Assembly (NCBI RefSeq): GCF_000210095.1
Contig: NC_021039.1
Span: 1,409,861-1,473,860, forward strand
Source: Ruminococcus champanellensis 18P13 = JCM 17042
Lineage (GTDB): Bacteria; Bacillota; Clostridia; Oscillospirales; Ruminococcaceae
Direction: 5' to 3'
Length of the DNA: 64,000 bases
Positions 16,418-25,087 of this stretch are shown here, one piece after another (the first letter of the stretch is position 1; every line of letters starts with the position of its first letter). Under the pieces are notes generated by a model. That model had not been told where the DNA came from. It did not search any database and saw only the letters and a list, made by a program, of their open reading frames with translations. Both the position numbers and the translations under genes were made by a program.

Positions 16418-19400
16418 AATCACTTGAGCTTCAGGGGTTTAAATCCTTCCCTGATAAAATCAAGCTGAGCTTTGACAAAGGATTGACTGCTGTAGTGGGA
16501 CCGAACGGCAGCGGAAAAAGTAACATCGGCGACGCCGTGCGCTGGGTGCTGGGGGAGCAATCCACCAAGACCCTCCGGGGCAACAAGATGGAGGACGTTA
16601 TTTTTTCCGGTACTGAGGCTCGAAAGCCTGTCGGTTTTGCGGCGGTGACCCTGACCATTGACAATGAACAGGGGGAGCTGGCGTCGGAGGATCGGGAAGT
16701 CAGCGTGACCCGGCGGCTGTTTCGCAGCGGGGAAAGCGAATACCAGATCAACGGCAAGAATGTACGGCTCAAGGACATCAACGAGCTGTTCATGGATACG
16801 GGTCTGGGCAGGGACGGTTACTCCATCATCGGACAGGGCCGCATTGCGGAGATCGTAGGCGCCAAGAGCAATGAGCGCCGGGATATCTTCGAGGAGGCTG
16901 CCGGTATTTCCAAATTTCGCTATAAAAAGCAGGAGGCGGAGCGGCGGCTTCATGCAGCCCAGGAAAATCTGGTGCGGCTGACGGATATTGTGTCGGAGCT
17001 GGAGGGCAGAGTGGAGCCTTTGCGGATCCAGTCCGGCAAGGCGGAAAAATTCCTGGAGCTTGCCCAGCAGCGCAAGAGCCTGGAGATCTCCGTATGGGTG
17101 AACCGGCTGGATACCCTCCGGGAGAAGCTGGACGCCTTGTCAGAGGAGGCCCTGGTGGCAGCGGCGGAATATGAAAATCTGCAAAACGATATTGACCGGG
17201 AGGAAGCCAAGATTGCAGAGGGCTACACCCGGATGCAGGAAAGCGCCATGGGGGTGGAACGGCTCCGGGGACAGATCCTGGAGATCGAACAGAACAGCGC
17301 CGCTGTAAAGGCGGATATTGCAGTCAGCGAAAATGATATTCAGCACAGCCGGGCGCAGATTGCCCAGGCGGAGGAAAGCCATGCGGCAGAGCAGCTTTCC
17401 CGAACAGAGCTGACAGAGCGCATCCAGGCACAGCAGCAGCGGATCGCACAGCTGGAGCAGGACGCAAAGGACTTTGCGGCACAGATCCAGGAGGCACAGC
17501 AGGCATTTGCAGCCCAGGAGCAGGAGGCAGCTGCCGCCGGCAAGGCATATGACGAAGCAGGCAGTGCGGTGAATGCCCTGTATCTGGAGCAGAGCCAGCA
17601 TCGCTTTACCCAGCAGGCCGCCCGGGAGCAGATCACCCAGCTGAAGCAGACTCTGGAGGGGGGCGAGGATACCGCCGCCCGGCAGGCAGAGCAGTCCGCA
17701 GCCTATGAAACCGCCCTGGAGCAGCTTTCCAGGCAACTGGAGCAGGCGCAGAACCGGATCCGGGAACAGGAAAACCGGTTGGGGGGCTATCAGCGGCTGT
17801 ACGACAGCAAGATGCAGAAGCTCGCCCAGCAGCGGAAGGATTGGGAGGCTGCTACCCTGCGGCTGCGGGAAAAGCAGCAGCGCAGACGGCTGTTGCAGGA
17901 TCTGGAAAACAGCATGGAGGGCTTTGGACGGAGCATCAAGGAGATTCTTCGTGCCGGGAAAAGCGGCAGGATCAGCGGCATTCACGGCAGTGTGGCACAG
18001 CTGGTCAGCGTGAAGCCGGAATACGGGGTGGCCATCGAAACCGCACTGGGTGCTGCCATGCAGAATATCATTGTGGAAAACGAGGACATTGCCAAGCGTT
18101 GCATCCGCTATCTGAAGGAGCAGCGTGCCGGCAGAGCCACCTTCCTGCCCTTGACCTCCGTCCGGGGAAATCTGCTGCACGAGCCGAATCTATCCAGTAT
18201 GGAGGGATTTGTGGCACTGGCGGCGGAATTGGCTGCCTGTGACGCAAAATACGAGGGAATATTCCGTTCCCTGCTGGGACGGATCGCCATTGCGGAAGAC
18301 ATTGACTGTGCCACGGTCATCGCCAAACGGTTTGGCTATAAGTTCCGGATCGTGACCCTGGACGGACAGGTCATCAATGCAGGAGGCTCCTTTACCGGTG
18401 GCTCCGCCGCCCATTCCAGCGGGGTGATCACCCGGAAAAATGAGCTGGATACCCTGGGGACGGAGATCGAAGCCCTGACCGCAGAGCAGGAGGGTCAGAG
18501 GGCTGCCGGGGAGCGGTTGAAGGCGGAAACCGATAAGCTGCGGTTCGATCTGGACAGCACCCGGGATGCGCTGTCCCAGGCACAGACGGAGGTTATCCGG
18601 CTGACGGCGGATCGTACTGCCAAGCAGGCACTGGCGGAATCCGCCCGACAGCAGGCTGCCACCCAGCAGGAACGGGTGGAGCAGGCAAAGCAGAGTCTTG
18701 CTCGACAGGAACAGCTGCTGGCGGAAGCCACCCGGGCATTGGAGCAGGTGGATCAGAGCATTGCCCGGCAGGAACAGGCACTTTCTGCCCAACAGGATCT
18801 GCGCAGCGGCTTGCAGCAGGCAAGGGAGGCACTTTCCGCACAGCTTGCCAAGCTGAAGCTGGGGCAGATGGAATGCGTGAAGGATCAGGAGTCCGCCCGC
18901 CGGGAGCTGGAGAATATGCAGCAGTCGGCGGAGCAGTCCGAGAGCCGGGCAGCTCAGTTGCATGCAATGCTGAAAGAAGCGGAGCAGTTGATTGTCCAGA
19001 AGGAGCAGGCGATTGCCCACAGCCGGGAAACCCTGTCCCGGATGCAGGCAGAAACGGAAGCATGCAGACAGGAGATCACCCGGCTCCAGGGGCAGCATGA
19101 CAGCCAGCAGCAGTACATCAATCAGCTGCGGGAGGGAATGCGTGCCATCAACGAAGCCAAGGAAAAGCGTGCCGGAGAGGCGATGCGGATTGATGAGCGG
19201 AAGATCACAGCCCAGAAGGATTACGACAGTCTCATCATGCAGCTGCTGGAAACCTATGAGCTGACCCGTTCGGAGGCGGAGCAACTGGCGGAGCCTTTGG
19301 AGGATCTGCAAAAGGCGCAGCAGACCCTGGCACAGATCAAGGGAAGGATCAAGGCACTGGGCAATGTGAACGTGGGCGCCATTGAGGAGTACCGGGAGGT

Positions 19401-19974
19401 ATCCGAACGGTACACCTTCCTGTCCGCACAGGTGGCGGATGTGACCGGCTCCAAGCGGGAACTGGAAAAGCTGATCGAATCCCTGACGGAGGACATGTGC
19501 CGGATCTTTGCGGAAAGCTTTGTGCGGATCAACGACAATTTCAAGGCTATTTTCAAGGAGCTGTTCGGAGGCGGCCATGCGGAGCTGATTCTGACAGACC
19601 CGGAGCATGTACTGGAATCCGGCATCGAGATCAGCGTGGCGCCTCCCGGCAAGGTCATCAAGAATCTGATTTCCCTGTCCGGCGGCGAGCAGTCCTTTGT
19701 GGCAATCTGTATTTATTTTGCGATTTTGAAGCTGCGTCCGGCGCCCTTCTGTATTCTGGATGAGATTGATGCAGCGCTGGATGAAGCAAATGTGCGCAAG
19801 TATGCGCAGTATCTGCACCGGTTCACGGAGCATACCCAGTTTGTTCTGGTCACGCACCGCCGCAGTGCCATGGAGGAAGCCAATGTGCTGTACGGCGTGA
19901 CTATGCAGGCAGACGGCGTTTCCAGGCTCTTGAAGCTGGAACAGCCGGATCTGGACACCACGACACAGGCGTAA
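16408..19974 (+). CDS. smc: Chromosome segregation protein SMC
   Basis: The 1188-residue ATPase organises the chromosome as the core of the SMC-ScpAB complex. Walker A is GPNGSGKSNIGDAVRW (about residues 32-47). Two long coiled coils flank a hinge near residues 500-670 (ISGIHGSVAQLV, VTLDGQVINAGGSFTGGS). The C-terminal head has the signature LSGGEQSFVAI and Walker B FCILDEIDAALDEANV. The length is normal. scpA and scpB are not in the window. ftsY follows 12 bp later. Confidence 0.98.
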   Translation: MYLKSLELQGFKSFPDKIKLSFDKGLTAVVGPNGSGKSNIGDAVRWVLGEQSTKTLRGNKMEDVIFSGTEARKPVGFAAVTLTIDNEQGELASEDREVSVTRRLFRSGESEYQINGKNVRLKDINELFMDTGLGRDGYSIIGQGRIAEIVGAKSNERRDIFEEAAGISKFRYKKQEAERRLHAAQENLVRLTDIVSELEGRVEPLRIQSGKAEKFLELAQQRKSLEISVWVNRLDTLREKLDALSEEALVAAAEYENLQNDIDREEAKIAEGYTRMQESAMGVERLRGQILEIEQNSAAVKADIAVSENDIQHSRAQIAQAEESHAAEQLSRTELTERIQAQQQRIAQLEQDAKDFAAQIQEAQQAFAAQEQEAAAAGKAYDEAGSAVNALYLEQSQHRFTQQAAREQITQLKQTLEGGEDTAARQAEQSAAYETALEQLSRQLEQAQNRIREQENRLGGYQRLYDSKMQKLAQQRKDWEAATLRLREKQQRRRLLQDLENSMEGFGRSIKEILRAGKSGRISGIHGSVAQLVSVKPEYGVAIETALGAAMQNIIVENEDIAKRCIRYLKEQRAGRATFLPLTSVRGNLLHEPNLSSMEGFVALAAELAACDAKYEGIFRSLLGRIAIAEDIDCATVIAKRFGYKFRIVTLDGQVINAGGSFTGGSAAHSSGVITRKNELDTLGTEIEALTAEQEGQRAAGERLKAETDKLRFDLDSTRDALSQAQTEVIRLTADRTAKQALAESARQQAATQQERVEQAKQSLARQEQLLAEATRALEQVDQSIARQEQALSAQQDLRSGLQQAREALSAQLAKLKLGQMECVKDQESARRELENMQQSAEQSESRAAQLHAMLKEAEQLIVQKEQAIAHSRETLSRMQAETEACRQEITRLQGQHDSQQQYINQLREGMRAINEAKEKRAGEAMRIDERKITAQKDYDSLIMQLLETYELTRSEAEQLAEPLEDLQKAQQTLAQIKGRIKALGNVNVGAIEEYREVSERYTFLSAQVADVTGSKRELEKLIESLTEDMCRIFAESFVRINDNFKAIFKELFGGGHAELILTDPEHVLESGIEISVAPPGKVIKNLISLSGGEQSFVAICIYFAILKLRPAPFCILDEIDAALDEANVRKYAQYLHRFTEHTQFVLVTHRRSAMEEANVLYGVTMQADGVSRLLKLEQPDLDTTTQA

Positions 19975-19986
19975 GGAGGTACACAT

Positions 19987-20946
19987 ATGGGATTATTCAG
20001 TAAAATCAAAGAGGGACTGCGGAAAACCAAGGAATCCATGATCAGCGGCATGCAGCGGGTGGTCAATTCCTTTACCAAGATCGATGAGGATCTGTTTGAA
20101 CAGCTGGAGGAAACCATGATCATGAGCGACATGGGGGTGGAAACCTCTGTGGAGATTTGTGAAAAGCTGCGCAAGCGGGTCAAGGAGCGGGGCGTGACGG
20201 ATCCGGGAAAGATCATGGAGCTGATCCAGGAGATCATTTCCGAAATGATGGGAGAGGATGTGGCACTGGATCTGTCTACCACGCCCTCCATCATTCTGGT
20301 GATCGGGGTCAATGGCGCCGGCAAAACCACCACCATCGGCAAGCTGTGCCATCAGTACAAACAGCAGGGCAAAAAGGTGCTGGTGGCAGCAGCGGATACC
20401 TTCCGGGCGGCTGCCATTGATCAGCTGGAGGTCTGGACCCAGCGTGCCGGGGTGGATCTGGTGAAGCATGCGGAGGGCTCCGACCCGGCGGCAGTGGTGT
20501 TTGACGCTGTGACTGCTGCAAAGGCGAGAAAAACGGATGTACTGATCTGCGATACCGCAGGTCGGCTGCACAATAAAAAGAATCTGATGGAGGAGCTGCG
20601 GAAGATCAACCGGATCATCAGTCAGCAGGCGGAGGGCTGCGCCGTGGAAACCCTGCTGGTGCTGGATGCCACCACCGGGCAGAATGCGGTCAACCAGGCA
20701 CGGCTGTTTAACGAGGTGGCGGACATTACCGGCATCGTGCTGACCAAGCTGGACGGCACCGCAAAGGGTGGTATTGTGATTTCCATCAAGAATGAGCTGG
20801 GCATTCCGGTGAAGCTCATCGGTGTGGGAGAGCAGATCGACGATTTGCAGCCCTTTGACAGCCGCAGCTTTGTAACTGCATTGTTTGAACGGACGGACAA
20901 GGGAGAGGAGCAGGCAAATGAAGCAGATCATACTGGCGACGAATAA
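19987..20946 (+). CDS. ftsY: Signal recognition particle receptor FtsY
   Basis: The 319-residue SRP GTPase docks SRP-ribosome complexes at the membrane. A short N domain precedes the G domain with [14 protein letters not shown] (P-loop), [16 protein letters not shown] and [10 protein letters not shown]. The acidic A domain of E. coli FtsY is absent, as usual in Firmicutes. GGAGG stands before ATG. It follows smc; rdgB begins inside its last 29 bp. Confidence 0.98.
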   Translation: MGLFSKIKEGLRKTKESMISGMQRVVNSFTKIDEDLFEQLEETMIMSDMGVETSVEICEKLRKRVKERGVTDPGKIMELIQEIISEMMGEDVALDLSTTPSIILVIGVNGAGKTTTIGKLCHQYKQQGKKVLVAAADTFRAAAIDQLEVWTQRAGVDLVKHAEGSDPAAVVFDAVTAAKARKTDVLICDTAGRLHNKKNLMEELRKINRIISQQAEGCAVETLLVLDATTGQNAVNQARLFNEVADITGIVLTKLDGTAKGGIVISIKNELGIPVKLIGVGEQIDDLQPFDSRSFVTALFERTDKGEEQANEADHTGDE

Positions 20947-21517
20947 TCAGAACAAGCTGCGGGAGATCTCCCAGATGCTGCGTCCCCTGGGCATTGAGGT
21001 ACTGTCCCAGTCCCAGGCAGGAGTACAGCTGGATGTGGAGGAGACCGGCACCACCTTTGCAGAGAATGCGGAGCTGAAGGCACGGGCATTTTATGAAAAG
21101 ACCGGGAAGCCGGTGCTGGCGGATGACAGCGGTCTGGCGGTGGATGCACTGAACGGGGCGCCGGGGGTGTATTCCCATCGGTACGCCGGGGAGCATGCCA
21201 CGGACGCAGACCGCTGTGCAAAGCTGTTGCAGGAGCTTTCCGGTGTGCCGGAGCAGCAGCGCACTGCCCGGTTTCTGTGCGCCATGTGCTATATTGACGC
21301 AACGGGCGATGCCCACAGCTTTCTTGGCAAGGTAGAGGGTATCATCGGCATGGTGCCGGAGGGGGAGAATGGCTTTGGCTATGACCCGGTATTCCGGTAC
21401 CAGGGCAAGAGCTTTGCGGTACTGACGGCGGAGGAGAAGAATGCAGTCAGTCACCGGGCGGATGCCCTCCGGCAGGTGTATGGGTATTTGGAACAGGAAA
21501 GGGGTACAGTATGCTGA
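20918..21517 (+). CDS. rdgB: XTP/dITP diphosphatase (RdgB/HAM1)
   Basis: The 199-residue pyrophosphatase removes non-canonical purine triphosphates (XTP, dITP) from the nucleotide pool. The signature [13 protein letters not shown] opens the protein; [20 protein letters not shown] and GFGYDPVF are typical active-site segments. ATG 20918 is used because it gives the family N-terminus and follows GAGGAGCAGG. It overlaps ftsY by 29 bp and yhbY by 7 bp. Confidence 0.96.
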   Translation: MKQIILATNNQNKLREISQMLRPLGIEVLSQSQAGVQLDVEETGTTFAENAELKARAFYEKTGKPVLADDSGLAVDALNGAPGVYSHRYAGEHATDADRCAKLLQELSGVPEQQRTARFLCAMCYIDATGDAHSFLGKVEGIIGMVPEGENGFGYDPVFRYQGKSFAVLTAEEKNAVSHRADALRQVYGYLEQERGTVC

Positions 21518-21801
21518 CAAGCAAACAGCGTGCCGTTCTGCGGGGAATGGCAAACAGTATGGACACGATTTTTCAGGTGGGCAAGGGGGGCATCAGCGAC
21601 ACCCTGGTGGCACAGACTGACGATGCCCTTCGTGCCCGGGAGCTGATTAAGCTACGGGTGCTGGAAAATTCCGGCTACACCGCCCGGGAGGCTGCGGAGC
21701 AGCTGGCAGAGCAGACCGGTTCTGATGTGGTACAGGTCATCGGCAGCCGGTTCGTGCTGTACCGGCGCAATCCGAAAAAGCCGGTCATTGATCTGAAATG
21801 A
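21511..21801 (+). CDS. yhbY: YhbY-type CRM-domain RNA-binding protein
   Basis: The 96-residue protein is a single CRM domain with [29 protein letters not shown] (the GxxG-like loop) and a C-terminal VIGSRFVLYRRN. Family members bind pre-50S ribosomal particles. It overlaps nadD by 4 bp (ATGA), and this pairing with nadD is conserved in Firmicutes. Confidence 0.93.
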   Translation: MLTSKQRAVLRGMANSMDTIFQVGKGGISDTLVAQTDDALRARELIKLRVLENSGYTAREAAEQLAEQTGSDVVQVIGSRFVLYRRNPKKPVIDLK

Positions 21802-22418
21802 GCCGCATTGCCCTGTTTGGCGGCAGCTTCAATCCCATCCACAACGGACACCTGCATCTGGCACAGACGGTTCACCAGCAGTGCGGACTGGATCGGATGC
21901 TGCTGATGCCTTCCGGCACGGCGCCTCATAAATCCTCTGATGCCTATGCCCCTGCTGCCGACCGGCTTGCCATGTGCCGGCTGGCAGCGGAGCCTTATCC
22001 CTGGCTGGAGGTCAGCGATTATGAGCTGACCAAACCGGGCAAAAGCTATACGGTGGAGACCTTGCGGTATTTGCACAGCCGTTTCCCGGAGGATGCCCTG
22101 TTCCTGCTGACCGGCAGCGATATGCTGCTGAGCTTCGACAGCTGGTACTGTTGGCAGGAGATCCTGACCCTTGCAGGATTGCTCTGCGTATCCCGGGGCA
22201 CGGAACCGGAGGATGTACTGCGCCAGAAGGCGGCGGAGCTTTCCTCCTATGGACAGGTCACAGTGGTGCATGCCAAGCCGCTTCCCATGTCTTCGTCACA
22301 AATCCGTCACAAAATTGAGCTTTGCCGAAAATTTTCTTGCTATTTGCCGGAAAACGTAGTACAATATATAATGTTGCACGGACTGTACGGTGTGTGCAAC
22401 GGTGAGAGCATTGTTTGA
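21798..22418 (+). CDS. nadD: Nicotinate-nucleotide adenylyltransferase
   Basis: The 206-residue enzyme adenylates nicotinate mononucleotide in NAD synthesis. The nucleotidyltransferase signature ALFGGSFNPIHNGHLHLA holds the HxGH motif, and MSSSQIRHKI is the C-terminal ISSTxIR-type motif. ATGA overlap with yhbY shows coupling. yqeK follows after 9 bp. Confidence 0.96.
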   Translation: MSRIALFGGSFNPIHNGHLHLAQTVHQQCGLDRMLLMPSGTAPHKSSDAYAPAADRLAMCRLAAEPYPWLEVSDYELTKPGKSYTVETLRYLHSRFPEDALFLLTGSDMLLSFDSWYCWQEILTLAGLLCVSRGTEPEDVLRQKAAELSSYGQVTVVHAKPLPMSSSQIRHKIELCRKFSCYLPENVVQYIMLHGLYGVCNGESIV

Positions 22419-22427
22419 GGTGATCGC

Positions 22428-23024
22428 TTGTATCATTTTGATGAAAACAGGGCGTTCCTGAAGGCACGCCTTTCTAAAAAACGGTATACTCATTCGCTGA
22501 ACGTTGCCCATGAGGCACAGCGCCTGGCAGAGCTTTACGGAGAGGATCCGGAAAAAGCCTATTTTGCCGGGCTGATGCATGATGTGTGTAAGGAACTGCC
22601 TGCGGAGGAACAGGAGGAACTGGTTCGGGCAAGCAGCTTCGCAGTTTCCAAGGAGGAGCTTGTCACCAAGCCCGTGTGGCATGGCATTGCCGGTGCGTAC
22701 TTTCTTCAGGTGCGCATGGGAGTGACGGATCCGGATGTGCTGAATGCTGTCCGGTATCACACAGTGGGCAGAGCCGGCATGACCCGGCTGGAGGAGATCG
22801 TGTACCTGGCGGATCTGATCTCCGAGGATCGTACCTATGATGGCGTGGAGCAGATGCGGCAACTTTGTCTGACCAGCATCAACGCCGCCATGCTGGAGGG
22901 GATACGGTTCTCCATTGAAACCACACTGAAAAAGGGCGGATATCTGCCTCCGGTTACAGTGGAGGCTTACAATCAGTATATTTTCTGTGAGAAGCAGGAG
23001 AAGCATCACAAGACGAAGACGTGA
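22428..23024 (+). CDS. yqeK: YqeK-family HD-domain phosphohydrolase
   Basis: The 198-residue protein has the HD-domain metal residues in HSLNVAHEAQRLA, FAGLMHDVCKEL and RYHTVGRAGM. YqeK proteins are known as symmetric diadenosine tetraphosphate hydrolases (Ap4A to ADP). I take TTG 22428 as start, preceded by GAGGTG (22418-22423). The nadD-yqeK-LCP-rsfS order is conserved in Firmicutes. Confidence 0.92.
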   Translation: MYHFDENRAFLKARLSKKRYTHSLNVAHEAQRLAELYGEDPEKAYFAGLMHDVCKELPAEEQEELVRASSFAVSKEELVTKPVWHGIAGAYFLQVRMGVTDPDVLNAVRYHTVGRAGMTRLEEIVYLADLISEDRTYDGVEQMRQLCLTSINAAMLEGIRFSIETTLKKGGYLPPVTVEAYNQYIFCEKQEKHHKTKT

Positions 23025-23045
23025 CGGGCAGTTGCAAAGCAAGGG

Positions 23046-23085
23046 AAAGGAGAGCAGATCTGCGCAGCGGATCTGAAATAGAAAC
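23046..23085 (+). promoter_or_regulatory. Shine-Dalgarno / hairpin / start-codon arrangement before the LCP gene
   Basis: AAAGGAG (23046-23052) is the only good ribosome site but is 33 nt from ATG 23086. A 9-bp hairpin, CAGATCTGC (23055-23063) with GCGGATCTG (23067-23075), lies between. Folding leaves 10 nt before the ATG. The layout mirrors that before topA. Confidence 0.6.
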
Positions 23086-24288
23086 ATGGCAAAAAGGACA
23101 CAGAAGCGCTCCGGTGGGGGCAAGATGGAATACAGAAGCCGCCGACGCAAAAGAATGACCATCGGAGAAAAGCTGGGAGCCGTGGGTGCAGTGATCGGCG
23201 CTCTGGTGATCATCATCTGTATGGTGCTGTATATTCCCTTTATCAAGGTAGATGGGGAACAGATTTCCCTGATGCAGATGTTCAAGGATTCCAAGCCTCT
23301 GGAGAGTATGGAGGGGGAGCTTTCTTCCAAGACTTCCTCTTATGAAGTGCGCAGTGAGGTGGACAGCACCCTGGACGACGGCTTGGATCTGGATCAGCTG
23401 GTAGAAGGACAGTTCACCATTTTGTTCTGCGGCTTTGACGAGGGCAGATCCAATACGGACGTGAATATGCTGGCAGTGTGCGACATCGCCGCCAATACCA
23501 TCAACATTTTGCAGATTCCCCGGGACAGCTATGTGCCGGATTATACCTCCTTTAAGGCTGGGAAATTCAACAGCGTGTACTCCATGGGGGACAGCTCCAA
23601 GTCCAAGATCCAGCGGACAGTGGACTGCGTGGAGGAAACCTTCGGGATCCCGGTGGATCGTTATGTGACCACCGGCTGTTCGGATATTGTAGACATTGTG
23701 GATCTGATGGGGGGCGTGGAAGTGGATATGCCCTATACCATTCAGTATGAAGCGGACAAGATCATCAATGCAGGCCCCCAGGTGCTTAGCGGACAGAAGG
23801 CGGAGTGGCTGGTGCGGTATCGGCATGGCTACAACGAAGGGGATATCGGTCGTATGCAGGCGCAGCGGATCTTTATGGCTGCCATGATGAACAAGGTATG
23901 CGAGACCGGTACTCTGACCATGATGGGCTATATGAAGAAGATCTATGACAACCAGTGGATCGGTACGGATCTGAGCATCGATGAAATGAGCAAGCTGTCC
24001 GATTTTGCCATTGCGGTGGGCATGGAAAACATCAGCATGTATATGCTGCCGGGAGAGGGCTACAACTATACCCCCCCAGGGTACAAAAAGCCCTATTCCG
24101 TTTATACCATCCACAAGTCGGTGACTGAAGAACTGCTCAATGAGCATTTCCGCCCCTATCTGAAGAAGGAATACGATCTGCCGATCACGGAGCTTGTCAA
24201 GGAAGGCAGCTACAAGACCTCGGCTTATGATAACAACAATACCAATCTGGAGGATGTTCACAACGGGGATACCTTCGGAGGTAAATAA
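23086..24288 (+). CDS. LytR-CpsA-Psr (LCP) family cell-wall ligase
   Basis: This 400-residue membrane protein has a basic cytoplasmic tail and one transmembrane segment at about residues 34-56 (LGAVGAVIGALVIIICMVLYI). The extracytoplasmic LCP domain includes FCGFDEGRSNTDVNMLAVC, ILQIPRDSYV and an RYRHGYNEGDIGRMQAQR segment. LCP enzymes transfer anionic glycopolymers from undecaprenyl carriers to peptidoglycan. The start is fixed by the frame, although the ribosome site is separated from it by a hairpin. yqeK precedes and rsfS follows. Confidence 0.93.
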   Translation: MAKRTQKRSGGGKMEYRSRRRKRMTIGEKLGAVGAVIGALVIIICMVLYIPFIKVDGEQISLMQMFKDSKPLESMEGELSSKTSSYEVRSEVDSTLDDGLDLDQLVEGQFTILFCGFDEGRSNTDVNMLAVCDIAANTINILQIPRDSYVPDYTSFKAGKFNSVYSMGDSSKSKIQRTVDCVEETFGIPVDRYVTTGCSDIVDIVDLMGGVEVDMPYTIQYEADKIINAGPQVLSGQKAEWLVRYRHGYNEGDIGRMQAQRIFMAAMMNKVCETGTLTMMGYMKKIYDNQWIGTDLSIDEMSKLSDFAIAVGMENISMYMLPGEGYNYTPPGYKKPYSVYTIHKSVTEELLNEHFRPYLKKEYDLPITELVKEGSYKTSAYDNNNTNLEDVHNGDTFGGK

Positions 24289-24303
24289 CAAGGGAGGATG
24301 TCT

Positions 24304-24663
24304 ATGACAGCAAAAGAAAAGCTGGAAGTGATCGTGCGTGCACTGGATATGAAGCGTGGTGAAAATATACAGGTTCTGGAGATCTCGGATCTGACCATTC
24401 TGGCGGATTATTTTGTGATCGTCAACGGAACCAGCAATACCCATGTAAAGACCCTGGCGGATGAAGCGGAGTTCAAGCTCAGCGAAAAAGGCGTGGAGCC
24501 GCTCCGGACGGAGGGCTACCAGAGTGCCTCCTGGATCATTCTGGACTATGGGGACATTGTAGTGCATGTATTTATGAAGGATGCCCGCAGTCTGTATCAG
24601 CTGGAGAACCTATGGGCGGACGGTACAGCAGTGGATATCACATCCTATCTGACCAAGGAATAA
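24304..24663 (+). CDS. rsfS: Ribosomal silencing factor RsfS
   Basis: The 119-residue protein binds L14 and blocks subunit joining when nutrients are short. The signature ISDLTILADYFVIVNGTSNTH and WIILDYGDIVVHVF are present. Two adjacent ATGs exist; 24304 is preferred because GGGAGG (24292-24297) ends 6 nt before it, whereas 24298 directly abuts the site. Its stop codon is followed by GGCAAC, resembling the left end of the stop-codon repeats, but with no right arm. Confidence 0.94.
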   Translation: MTAKEKLEVIVRALDMKRGENIQVLEISDLTILADYFVIVNGTSNTHVKTLADEAEFKLSEKGVEPLRTEGYQSASWIILDYGDIVVHVFMKDARSLYQLENLWADGTAVDITSYLTKE

Positions 24664-24682
24664 GGCAACGGGAGGGGTTCCT

Positions 24683-25012
24683 ATGCAAACCAGTGGAAAG
24701 GCCATTAGCCTTGTTGCCGCCTGCTATATGATCGCAAAACAGGTGCTGAACGGGCTGCTGGGCGGCTTTGACGTAGGCATGCTGGTGGTGACGGTGGCAT
24801 TTGCCGTGTGCCTGTTGTACGGGGTACGGTATATGAACTATGTGACTGGCGTATGGCTGGCGGCGGTGGCAATCTACTACCTGCCGGGCAATCTGAAGGG
24901 GCTGTCCAACGGAACGCTTTTGTATCTGCTGGAGGGCGTGGTGGATTTGTTCTTTGCGTTTCTGCTGCTGTGGCACAGAGGCGTGCGGCAGCGGTTTACT
25001 ATGCGGCATTGA
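24683..25012 (+). CDS. Small integral membrane protein of unknown function
   Basis: The 109-residue protein is almost entirely hydrophobic, with about four transmembrane segments and a basic C-terminus (HRGVRQRFTMRH). I recognise no family. A good ribosome site (GGGAGGGG) precedes ATG 24683. It lies between rsfS and leuS, which suggests it is expressed with rsfS. Topology and gene position are all that can be stated. Confidence 0.7.
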   Translation: MQTSGKAISLVAACYMIAKQVLNGLLGGFDVGMLVVTVAFAVCLLYGVRYMNYVTGVWLAAVAIYYLPGNLKGLSNGTLLYLLEGVVDLFFAFLLLWHRGVRQRFTMRH

Positions 25013-25087
25013 GCAAAATATGATAGCAGGCACGGCTGAACAGGTCTGTCTGATGATAGAATCATTTTCAGAAAGAGTGGAGCAAGT

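Noticed and set aside
24661-24669. TAAGGCAAC at the rsfS stop codon as a fifth stop-codon repeat
   Set aside because: Only nine bases match and there is no right arm; the following GGGAGGGG is the ribosome site of the next gene.
25013-25087. T-box leader for leuS
   Set aside because: The gap is only 75 bp and lacks the T-box motif and an antiterminator; only a weak promoter-like CTGAAC/TAGAAT pair is seen.
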